Shown piece by piece: positions 16,881 to 23,393 of a stretch of 64,000 nucleotides of DNA. Position numbers and translations under genes: made by a program. The notes under the pieces are model-generated. The model saw nothing but the letters and a program-made list of their open reading frames with translations, was not told where the DNA came from and made no database searches. This stretch comes from Paraconexibacter algicola. Its GTDB lineage: Bacteria > Actinomycetota > Thermoleophilia > Solirubrobacterales > Solirubrobacteraceae. The stretch covers positions 1-64,000 of the forward strand of contig NZ_PYYB01000005.1 of NCBI RefSeq assembly GCF_003044185.1, in the 5' to 3' direction. Each line of letters starts with the position of its first letter. Position 1 is the first letter of the stretch.

Positions 16881-18296
16881 ATGGGAACCCGACCGCCAGC
16901 CCTCTCGCAGATCGCCATCGCCGTCGTCTTCGCGCTCTCGGTGTTCGGCTTCACGCTGTTCGTCTGGAAGAGCTTCGGCGGCACCGTGCCGCTGGAGCCC
17001 AAGGGCTACGAGGTGCAGGTCCTGTTCGGCCGCGACGCCGCGCAGCTGACCTCCAACGCGTCGGTGCGGATCGCGGGCGTCCCCGTCGGCCGCGTCGTGC
17101 GGACCGAGCCGGTCGGGACCCGGATCCGGGCGACGATCGACCTCGAGCGCCGCTACGCGCCGCTGCCCGCCGACGCGCGCGCGATCGTCCGGGCGAAGAC
17201 GCTGCTGGGGGAGACGTTCATCGAGCTGACCCCGGGCACGAAGGGCCGCACGCCGGTCCCCGACGGCGGCACGCTCCCGGCCGGCAACGTGCAGGCCGCG
17301 GAGGGCCTGGACGACGTCCTGGCGAGCTTCGACGCCCCGACCCGGCAGGCGCTCAAGGACTTCCTGGGGGACGTCGACACCGCGCTCGACGGCCGTGCCG
17401 ACGACATCAGCGCGGTCCTCGGCAACGCCGCCCCGGCGGCGCGCGACCTGCGCCGCACCCTGGACGTGCTCGACGCCCAGCGTCCCGCGCTGCGCGCCCT
17501 GATCCGCGACTCGGCGACGACCCTGCAGACGATCGCCGACCGCGAGGGCGACCTGCGCGAGCTCGTCGTCGCCGGCGACGAGGTCCTCGACGCGACCGCC
17601 GACCGCAACGCGCAGCTGACGGCGACCATCCGCGAGCTCCCGGGGTTCCTGCGCGACGTGCGCAGCTTCTCCGGGGCGGTGGAGGACACGGCGCGGGAGG
17701 CGGCGCCGACGCTGCGGACCCTGCGCCCGGTCGCTCGGCAGCTGCGCCCGTCGCTGCAGGAGGCGATCCGCCTCGGGCCGAGCCTGCAGCGCCTCGCGCG
17801 CGGCATCGACCCCGTGGTGACCGCCGCCCGGCGCGGCCTGCCCGCCCTGACCCGGGTCGTGGACGCGGCGCGCCCGCTCGTCGGGGTGCTCGACCGCGCC
17901 GGGCGCGACCTCGTGCCGGTCGTCCGCTTCGTCGACGCCTACCGCGAGGACCTCGTGGCGGGCGCCGCGACGGTGGCGGCCGCGACGAACTACACGGTCC
18001 CCGGTCCGGGCGGCCGCCCCAACCGGGCGCTGCGCGTGCTCTCCCCGATCTGGAGCGAGGGGCTGCTCGGGGCCGAGAAGCGCTCGCCGACCAACCGCTA
18101 CAACCCGTACCACGTGCCCGGTGGGCTCGGGAAGATCATCGACGGGCCGCTGGCCTCGTTCAGCTGCAAGCACACGTCCAACCCGGCGAACGCCCAGTCG
18201 GCCGGTGCCCAGGCCGCGCCGTGCCTGCAGTCCGAGCCGTGGACGGTCGACGGGCGGACGTCGCAGTTCCCGCGGGTCGAGCCGCTGTCGAAGTAG
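16881..18296 (+). CDS. mce1F: Mce family protein, MceF position (operon 1)
   Basis: A 471-residue MCE protein, last gene of the operon. The TM helix is at about 9-29, the MlaD domain at about 42-120 (LTSNASVRIAGVPVGRVV and LLGETFIELTPG), and the helical coiled region runs to about 365. The distal domain contains NRYNPYHVPGGLGKIIDGPL and two Cys (SFSCKH and APCLQSE) that could form a disulfide. It completes the canonical two-YrbE, six-Mce set. Only 30 bp separate it from the convergent START-like gene. Confidence 0.88.
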   Translation: MGTRPPALSQIAIAVVFALSVFGFTLFVWKSFGGTVPLEPKGYEVQVLFGRDAAQLTSNASVRIAGVPVGRVVRTEPVGTRIRATIDLERRYAPLPADARAIVRAKTLLGETFIELTPGTKGRTPVPDGGTLPAGNVQAAEGLDDVLASFDAPTRQALKDFLGDVDTALDGRADDISAVLGNAAPAARDLRRTLDVLDAQRPALRALIRDSATTLQTIADREGDLRELVVAGDEVLDATADRNAQLTATIRELPGFLRDVRSFSGAVEDTAREAAPTLRTLRPVARQLRPSLQEAIRLGPSLQRLARGIDPVVTAARRGLPALTRVVDAARPLVGVLDRAGRDLVPVVRFVDAYREDLVAGAATVAAATNYTVPGPGGRPNRALRVLSPIWSEGLLGAEKRSPTNRYNPYHVPGGLGKIIDGPLASFSCKHTSNPANAQSAGAQAAPCLQSEPWTVDGRTSQFPRVEPLSK

Positions 18297-18326
18297 CGCG
18301 TGCGGGGCCGGCGACCCGGCCGCGCG

Positions 18327-18767
18327 TCAGGGGGCGAAGACGCGCGCCAGCGCGTCCAGCGTGCCGTCGAGCACGCGGTTGCGGACCTGGTCGACGACCG
18401 GTCCGCGGGCGAGCAGCCCGAGCGTGCGGCCCGGGTCGACCGCGAGGTCGTAGCGCACGCGGCAGCCGCTCTCGGTCGGCTCGACGGTGAAGCTCCCCTC
18501 GAGCTTCTTCACGTCGCTGCCCTTCTCGGAGGTCCAGCTCAGCGCGCGGGGCGCGTCGTAGCGGTAGCGGAGGTTCACCGACACCGTGCGGACCTTCGCG
18601 TCGATGGTCTGACGGGTCGCGAGCGGGCGCCCGTCCGGGCCGGTCTCGCGGACCTCCACGGCGCGGACGGTGCTCTGCCAGTCCGGGAAGCCGGCGGCGT
18701 CGGCGAGGTGCTCGTAGACGGCCGTCGCGTCGGCGGCGATCTCGATCGTGCGGGAGCCGGTGATCAC
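18327..18767 (-). CDS. SRPBCC / START-like polyketide-cyclase family protein
   Basis: A 146-residue single-domain protein of the SRPBCC helix-grip fold, starting MITGSRTIEIAADATAVYEH and continuing DAAGFPDWQSTVRAVEV, the usual opening of small actinobacterial START-like proteins. The fold makes a hydrophobic pocket for lipids or aromatic ligands. Sitting tail-to-tail with a lipid-import operon it might carry an imported lipid, but no co-transcription supports this. ATG 18767 is close to the HPt stop at 18777, so it could be the third gene of the HPt unit. Confidence 0.8.
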   Translation of the reverse strand: MITGSRTIEIAADATAVYEHLADAAGFPDWQSTVRAVEVRETGPDGRPLATRQTIDAKVRTVSVNLRYRYDAPRALSWTSEKGSDVKKLEGSFTVEPTESGCRVRYDLAVDPGRTLGLLARGPVVDQVRNRVLDGTLDALARVFAP

Positions 18768-18776
18768 AGGCGCAGC

Positions 18777-19121
18777 CTACGCCAGGCGGGCGCGGGTCGC
18801 GGCCCACGCGTCGCGCAGCACGGCGGCCGCGTGCGCGGGATCGACGCCGGCCCGGGCCGTGCGCTCGAGGTCGTACGCGGCCTGCTGCAGACGGGTCGCC
18901 CCGACGAGCATCGCCCCGCCCTTCACGCCGTGCGCCTCGCGCACGAGCGTCTCGTCGATCGTGCCGGCCGTGACGGCGGCCACGATCGCACCGAGCTGCC
19001 GGTCGGTCTCCTGCACGAAGCCGTCGACGATCTCGCGGGCGCCCTCCGGGCCGAAGTCCGCCTCGAGCTCGCCGAAGCGTCCGTCGTCGAGGACCGGGAG
19101 CCCGGCGATGTCCTGGGTCAC
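18777..19121 (-). CDS. HPt (histidine phosphotransfer) domain protein
   Basis: A 114-residue helical bundle with LVREAHGVKGGAMLVGATRL; the His in E-A-H-x-x-K-G-x-A-x-x-x-G is the phospho-accepting residue of HPt domains. It would relay phosphoryl groups between a hybrid kinase and a response regulator, neither of which is in the window. The GTG start (19121) overlaps the stop of the upstream 85-residue ORF as GTGA, so both are likely translated together. Confidence 0.8.
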   Translation of the reverse strand: MTQDIAGLPVLDDGRFGELEADFGPEGAREIVDGFVQETDRQLGAIVAAVTAGTIDETLVREAHGVKGGAMLVGATRLQQAAYDLERTARAGVDPAHAAAVLRDAWAATRARLA

Positions 19122-19375
19122 GCGTGGCGCTCGCGGTCGGCCTCGCCGTAGACGTCGGGGTCCAGGGCCGCGGCGGCCTCGTCGCTGCGGCCGGCGTGCC
19201 GGCCGATCTGCGAGGTCGTGTGCTGGTCGCCGTGGCTGGCGTGCTCCACGAGCAGCGCCTCGGCGAGCTCGAAGCCCTCGGCCTCGCCGCCGCCGGCCTC
19301 CTCGACCGCGCGCCGCTCCTCGCGGCGGCGGGCCTCCAGGGCGTCGGACACCCCGCTCATCGGATGCTCGGTCAT
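19118..19375 (-). CDS. Small hypothetical protein upstream of HPt
   Basis: An 85-residue acidic ORF beginning MTEHPMSGVSDALEARRREE, with a charged helix, then an EAEGFELAEALLVEHASHGD segment and a His/Asp/Glu-rich end (QIGRHAGRSD... EADRERHA). I do not recognise a family. Support for it being real is the 4-bp GTGA overlap with the HPt gene and its position at the head of that unit. An internal ATG at 19360 is an alternative start. No strong ribosome site is seen for either, and transcription could begin near 19,400. No membrane or signal segment. Confidence 0.5.
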   Translation of the reverse strand: MTEHPMSGVSDALEARRREERRAVEEAGGGEAEGFELAEALLVEHASHGDQHTTSQIGRHAGRSDEAAAALDPDVYGEADRERHA

Positions 19376-19607
19376 GGGGGGAGTCAACCGTGCCGGGGCG
19401 CCGGGTGCAACCGCGGGCGTCCACCCGCCGGAAACTGCGTCCGGCGACGCGGGTTTGGTCGCCCTGGCGAGCGGGAAACCACGGAGCGACCGGCCGATAC
19501 GCCCGAGGGGGCGGGGCGCCGGCGGCCCTCGGAACGGTGTGCGCCCGGACCGGCGGGTGCGCCGGCGCCCCGCCCCCTCCCGCGTGCGCCGCGTCGGACC
19601 ACGCGCG

Positions 19608-21452
19608 ATGATGGGCGCCGTGCTCCGCGGCCCCGCCCTGCGCTTCACCCTGCTCGTCCTCGCCCAGCTGCTCGTCTTCGCGGCGGACGTGGTGATCGAC
19701 GCGCCGGTGGTGCTGACGGGCGTCACGAGCGTCCCGGTGCTCGTGATGGCCCTGCTCGGCGGCCCGCGCGCGACGTTCGCGCTGGGGGCGATCGCGGTCG
19801 TGCTGATCCTCCTCGGGGGCGCGGTCGACGGCACGTTCCTGGAGGCCTCCAACGTCGTCCGGGCGGCGACCGTGACCGCGGTCTGCGTGCTCGCCGGCTT
19901 CGCGTCGCAGGCGCGGATGCGCCTCGAGGAGGACGTCGCGCGGCTCGCGCTGCTGGCGGCGGTCGGCGACGCCCGGCCCGGGGACGGCCCCCAGTCGGCG
20001 GCGGGCGTGCTGCTCGAGGCGCTCGCCCCGTCCTACGCCGACCTCGCGCGCGTCACGCTCGTGGAGACCGCGACGACCGGCACGACCCGCACGGTGGTGG
20101 AGCGCGGCCGGAGCCCCGACGACCCGGGGCCGACGCTCGTGCTGCCGCTGTCGGCCGCCGGGAGGCACGTCGGCACGCTCGAGCTCGTGCGCGGCGGCCG
20201 CCGCGCGCGCTTCGGCCGCGCCGACCAGCGGTTCGGCCGGGCGCTCGCCGCCCGCGCCGCGCTCGTGATCGAGAACGCCCGCCTCGTCGGCCAGCTGACC
20301 GCCGCGGAGGCCGAGCAGCGGCACGTCGCCCAGGCGCTCCAGCACAGCCTGCGCCCGCCCGAGGTGCCGGACATCCCCGGCGCGCAGGTCGGCGCCTACT
20401 ACCGGGCGGTCGGGGCCGCGACGCAGGTCGGTGGCGACTTCTACGACGCCTACCCGCTGCAGGACGGCTGGCTGCTGGTCATCGGCGACGTCACCGGCAA
20501 GGGCGCGGCGGCCGCGTCCGTGACGGCGCTGGCGCGCGGCGCCCTGGAGGCGGCGGCCACCCAGACGGGCTCGGCGCTGCAGGCGGTCGCGCGGCTCGAC
20601 GCGCTCCTCGGGCGCCGGGAGGAGCTGTCGCTGTGCTCGGTCGCGCTCGTGCACCTGCGGCTCTGCGACGCCCGCCGACGCGCCGAGGTGCTCCTGGCGG
20701 GGCACCCGCCCGTGCTGCTCGTGCGCGACGGGGCGGTCCGGCCGGTCGGGCACCCCGGGTCGCTGCCCGGCGCGTTCCCGGATCCGCGCTGGCGGGTGGA
20801 GGAGGTCGGGCTGCGCGAGGGCGACGCGCTCGTGCTGCGCACCGACGGCGTGACCGACGCGGTCGGCGCCGACGGGCGCCTGGGGGAGGAGCGCCTGCAC
20901 GCCGCCCTGGAGGGGCTGCGTCCGGCGTCCGCCGACGCGGTGCTCGACCGCGTCCGGGCGGCGATCGACGGCCACACGGTGGGCACGCAGCGCGACGACA
21001 CCGCGGTCGTCGCCGTGGTCGTCGGGCCGGGGCCGGCCGCGACGCCGCCGCGCCCGCGGCCGCTCGGGCCCGACGACCTGCAGCTCGTGCTCGACGGCAC
21101 GCCGAGCTCGGTCGCGGCGGCCCGGCGCGCGGTCGAGGCGCACCTCGGCCCGCGGCTGACCGACGCGGAGCTCGCGGACGTGCGGCTGCTCGTCAGCGAG
21201 CTGGCGTCCAACGCGGTCCGCCACGGGGGGCGGGGGCCGACGGAGCTGACGCTCGGCTGCGACACGCGCGCGGTCCGGGCGATCGTCGTCGACCCGGGGA
21301 GCGGCTTCCTGCCTCCCGACCGCGACCTCGACGCGCCGGTCGAGGAGCCCACCGAGGGCGGCTACGGGCTCGCGCTCGTCGCGCGCCTGGCCTCCCGCTG
21401 GGGCGTCGACCGCGACGGCGGCACGCGGGTCTGGTTCGAGCTCGACCGCTGA
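19608..21452 (+). CDS. Membrane-anchored SpoIIE-type PP2C phosphatase with GAF-like and HATPase domains
   Basis: A 614-residue protein. Residues 1-100 hold three or four hydrophobic segments (MASE-like anchor). About 115-225 resembles a GAF sensor. About 245-455 is a SpoIIE/PP2C phosphatase (QVGGDFYDAYPLQDGW with the metal-binding Asp, VIGDVTGKGAAAAS, LRTDGVTDA, RDDTAVVAV). About 480-614 is an RsbW-like HATPase_c (LLVSELASNAVRHGG as N-box, DPGSGF, EGGYGLALV). Such proteins dephosphorylate STAS anti-anti-sigma factors and can also inhibit them, controlling an alternative sigma factor. Two STAS proteins and an RsbW-like kinase lie just downstream on the other strand. The start is the first of two ATGs, 19608. 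Confidence 0.85.
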   Translation: MMGAVLRGPALRFTLLVLAQLLVFAADVVIDAPVVLTGVTSVPVLVMALLGGPRATFALGAIAVVLILLGGAVDGTFLEASNVVRAATVTAVCVLAGFASQARMRLEEDVARLALLAAVGDARPGDGPQSAAGVLLEALAPSYADLARVTLVETATTGTTRTVVERGRSPDDPGPTLVLPLSAAGRHVGTLELVRGGRRARFGRADQRFGRALAARAALVIENARLVGQLTAAEAEQRHVAQALQHSLRPPEVPDIPGAQVGAYYRAVGAATQVGGDFYDAYPLQDGWLLVIGDVTGKGAAAASVTALARGALEAAATQTGSALQAVARLDALLGRREELSLCSVALVHLRLCDARRRAEVLLAGHPPVLLVRDGAVRPVGHPGSLPGAFPDPRWRVEEVGLREGDALVLRTDGVTDAVGADGRLGEERLHAALEGLRPASADAVLDRVRAAIDGHTVGTQRDDTAVVAVVVGPGPAATPPRPRPLGPDDLQLVLDGTPSSVAAARRAVEAHLGPRLTDAELADVRLLVSELASNAVRHGGRGPTELTLGCDTRAVRAIVVDPGSGFLPPDRDLDAPVEEPTEGGYGLALVARLASRWGVDRDGGTRVWFELDR

Positions 21453-21471
21453 GCGCCCGGCGCGCGGGCCC

Positions 21472-21816
21472 CTAGGCGGGCGGCGCGTCGACGAGCTCGA
21501 GGTGCGCGGCGACGCCCGTGGTCTCGAGCAGCTCGCGGACCGGGCGCGACCCGGCGACGCGGAACGGGACGCCCTGCGCGGCCCCGTGACGGTGCGCCTC
21601 GACGAGCACGCGGATCCCCGAGGAGTCCAGGAACGACGTGCCGAGCAGGTCGAGCACGAGGGCGGTCTCCCCGTCCTGGCGGGCGCCGAGGGCCTGCTGC
21701 ACCTCCGGGGCGGTCGCGAGGTCGATCTCGCCGCGGACGGTGACGACGCGACTTCCGTCCTGGGCGCGGCGCTGCTCGAGGGAGAACGGGGGCGGTTCGT
21801 GCGGCGGCAGGGACAT
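21472..21816 (-). CDS. STAS-domain anti-sigma-factor antagonist
   Basis: A 114-residue STAS protein of the SpoIIAA/RsbV type: VVTVRGEIDLATAPEVQQAL, then LVLDLLGTSFLDSSGIRVLV, where the Ser in D-S-S-G is the usual phosphorylation site. When unphosphorylated it would sequester an RsbW-like kinase and free a sigma factor. It is convergent with the SpoIIE-type phosphatase and follows a second STAS gene, so both could be alternative substrates of that phosphatase. Confidence 0.85.
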   Translation of the reverse strand: MSLPPHEPPPFSLEQRRAQDGSRVVTVRGEIDLATAPEVQQALGARQDGETALVLDLLGTSFLDSSGIRVLVEAHRHGAAQGVPFRVAGSRPVRELLETTGVAAHLELVDAPPA

Positions 21817-21900
21817 CGGTCGAGCGCGCGGGCGTCCGGTGCCCGCCGGGCGAGCATAGCGGGGACCCGGACGGTCGGCGGTCCGCGCCGGTGACGGCGC

Positions 21901-22326
21901 TCAGGCCTGCGTGGCGCGCAGCTGCTCGAGCGCGAGGTCGCGCGTGGGGACGACCGACAGCACCCCGTCAAGCCCGGTGATCGCGAACGTGCTCGCGGTC
22001 GTGGGCTCCGTGTTGACGATCGCGACGTCACCGCCGGCGGGCCGGACGCGCTTGGCGATGCCGATCAGCACGCCGAGACCGGTGGAGTCCAGGAAGCGCG
22101 TGTCGGTGAGGTCGATGACGATGCGGCGGGCGCCGCCCTCGATCGCCTCGGCGGCCGCGTGCTTGAGGTCGGGAGCGGTGAAGAGGTCGATCTCCCCGGC
22201 CACGGCGAGCACGTGGACGTCGTCGGGGAGCACCTCGGAGCGGAGGGCGAAGTCGAACATCGGACCGCCCCGACCTACCCGAGGGGCGGCAGGGGCAAAC
22301 CGGGTGTCGGCGGGCTGCGCGCTCAT
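21901..22326 (-). CDS. Second STAS-domain anti-sigma-factor antagonist
   Basis: A 141-residue STAS protein: HVLAVAGEIDLFTAPDLKHA and IVIDLTDTRFLDSTGLGVLI, with Ser/Thr in D-S-T-G as the predicted phospho-site. The N-terminal 25 residues are extra. I keep ATG 22326 because it overlaps the kinase stop as ATGA, the usual coupled arrangement, although MFDFALRSE at 22260 is a possible shorter start. It is the antagonist partner of the kinase encoded immediately upstream. Confidence 0.85.
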   Translation of the reverse strand: MSAQPADTRFAPAAPRVGRGGPMFDFALRSEVLPDDVHVLAVAGEIDLFTAPDLKHAAAEAIEGGARRIVIDLTDTRFLDSTGLGVLIGIAKRVRPAGGDVAIVNTEPTTASTFAITGLDGVLSVVPTRDLALEQLRATQA

Positions 22327-22745
22327 GCCGCGAGCTGCGCCGGATGCAGGCTGAACGCCATGTGGACCTCGGTCGCGCCGTCCCGGCGGGTGATGTCGAA
22401 CCGCTGGGCCATCGCGCCGATCAGCCGCAGGCCGGCGCCGAGGCCCGCCCCGGGAGAGTCCGGGCGCAGCCCGCCGCCCTCGTCGCGGATGACGACGTCG
22501 ATCTCGTCGGCGTCGGCGGTCGCGTGGACCTCCATGAGGCCGACGCTGTCCGTGTGGTCCGTGTAGGCGTGCACGACGACGTTCGCGACCGCCTCCGTGA
22601 CCGCCAGGGCGATCGCGCCGCGGGTGCGCTTGTCGGCGCCGCGGGTGGCGGCCATGCCGCCGAGCGCGTGGCGCACGACCGGCACGTTCTCGGGCACGGC
22701 ACGGAGCCGCATCTCGAGATCGTGGTCGCCGACGGGTCGTTGCAC
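22323..22745 (-). CDS. RsbW/SpoIIAB-like anti-sigma serine kinase (HATPase_c)
   Basis: About 140 residues of the GHKL ATPase fold: ALAVTEAVANVVVHAYTDHT is the N-box with its Mg-binding Asn, VIRDEGGG the G1 box and GAGLGAGLRLIGAM the G2 region. These small kinases bind a sigma factor and phosphorylate the cognate STAS protein, here probably the coupled gene at 21901-22326. The reading frame is open far upstream, but homology starts near LEMRLRAVPENVP. GTG 22745 is chosen, with ATG 22712 possible. The divergent HU gene begins 188 bp away. Confidence 0.8.
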   Translation of the reverse strand: MQRPVGDHDLEMRLRAVPENVPVVRHALGGMAATRGADKRTRGAIALAVTEAVANVVVHAYTDHTDSVGLMEVHATADADEIDVVIRDEGGGLRPDSPGAGLGAGLRLIGAMAQRFDITRRDGATEVHMAFSLHPAQLAA

Positions 22746-22932
22746 ACCCTCGGGATTCCCCCTGCGAGCGGCCCCAAACCCGCGAAAGTGCCGATGGCGC
22801 CTGCCTTTCCGGGACGTGGTCCGTCCGCGGAACGGTCTAGGGTGCTCCACCGGTCCCGGCCAGACGGGATTTCCACGCACACACCCTGGGCACCAATCTG
22901 GCGCAGGGAACCCATCAGCAGGAGGAAGAAAC

Positions 22933-23211
22933 GTGAACAAGACTGAGCTCGCGCAGCACCTGGCGGAGAAGACCGACCTGGGTGCGGGCGACGCCAAGGC
23001 GGCGGTCGACGGCCTGACCGCGATCCTGTCCGAGACGCTGGCCCGCGGTGGCGAGGTCAACATCGCCGGCTTCGGGAAGTTCACCGTCGCCGAGCGTGGT
23101 GCCCGCACGGGTGTCAACCCGGCCACCGGCGAGAAGATCCAGATCAAGGCCTCCAAGGCGCCGAAGTTCACGGCCGCCAAGGCGCTGAAGGACGCGGTCA
23201 ACGGGCGCTAG
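22933..23211 (+). CDS. hup: HU-family nucleoid-associated DNA-binding protein
   Basis: A 92-residue protein starting MNKTELAQHLAEKTDLGAGD, with [20 protein letters not shown] and NPATGEKIQI, the DNA-clamping beta-arm signature of HU/IHF proteins. It bends and compacts DNA as a dimer. GTG 22933 has a strong GGAGGA site ending 5 bases upstream. A TAGGGT -10-like element lies near 22,839, giving a leader of roughly 90 bases. Unlike mycobacterial HupB it lacks a long basic C-terminal tail. A strong terminator hairpin follows. Confidence 0.93.
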   Translation: MNKTELAQHLAEKTDLGAGDAKAAVDGLTAILSETLARGGEVNIAGFGKFTVAERGARTGVNPATGEKIQIKASKAPKFTAAKALKDAVNGR

Positions 23212-23234
23212 TCCCCCGTCGTACCGCGGTTCCG

Positions 23235-23268
23235 CGGGGCCGTCACGCCGTCGTGCGTGGCGGCCCCG
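23235..23268 (+). terminator. Hairpin terminator after hup
   Basis: A 14-bp stem with one G-T wobble: CGGGGCCGTCACGC pairs with GCGTGGCGGCCCCG around the 6-base loop CGTCGT. There is no long T-run (GTCGCGTTT follows), as is common for high-GC terminators. Confidence 0.65.
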
Positions 23269-23304
23269 TCGCGTTTCCGGACGTTCCGACCGGCTAAAAC
23301 AACA

Positions 23305-23331
23305 CAAACTCGACATGTTTTGTAGAGTTTG
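23305..23331. promoter_or_regulatory. AT-rich inverted repeat in the promoter of the SBP56-like gene
   Basis: CAAACTC (23305-23311), 13 bases, then GAGTTTG (23325-23331). The spacer contains the palindrome ACATGT (23313-23318). It stands out in a GC-rich genome and lies about 65-90 bp before the gene, where a regulator would bind. A -10-like TAGAGT overlaps the right arm, so binding would probably repress. Confidence 0.45.
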
Positions 23332-23393
23332 CGCCCGCGGTCCTGGGAGGGACCGCTTCACCACATCTCGGAACCCCCAGGAGACGTTCGCAC

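Noticed and set aside
15258-18173. A 971-codon minus-strand open frame across mce1E and mce1F.
   Set aside because: Low-complexity Arg/Gly/Ala composition and complete overlap with clear Mce genes; a GC shadow.
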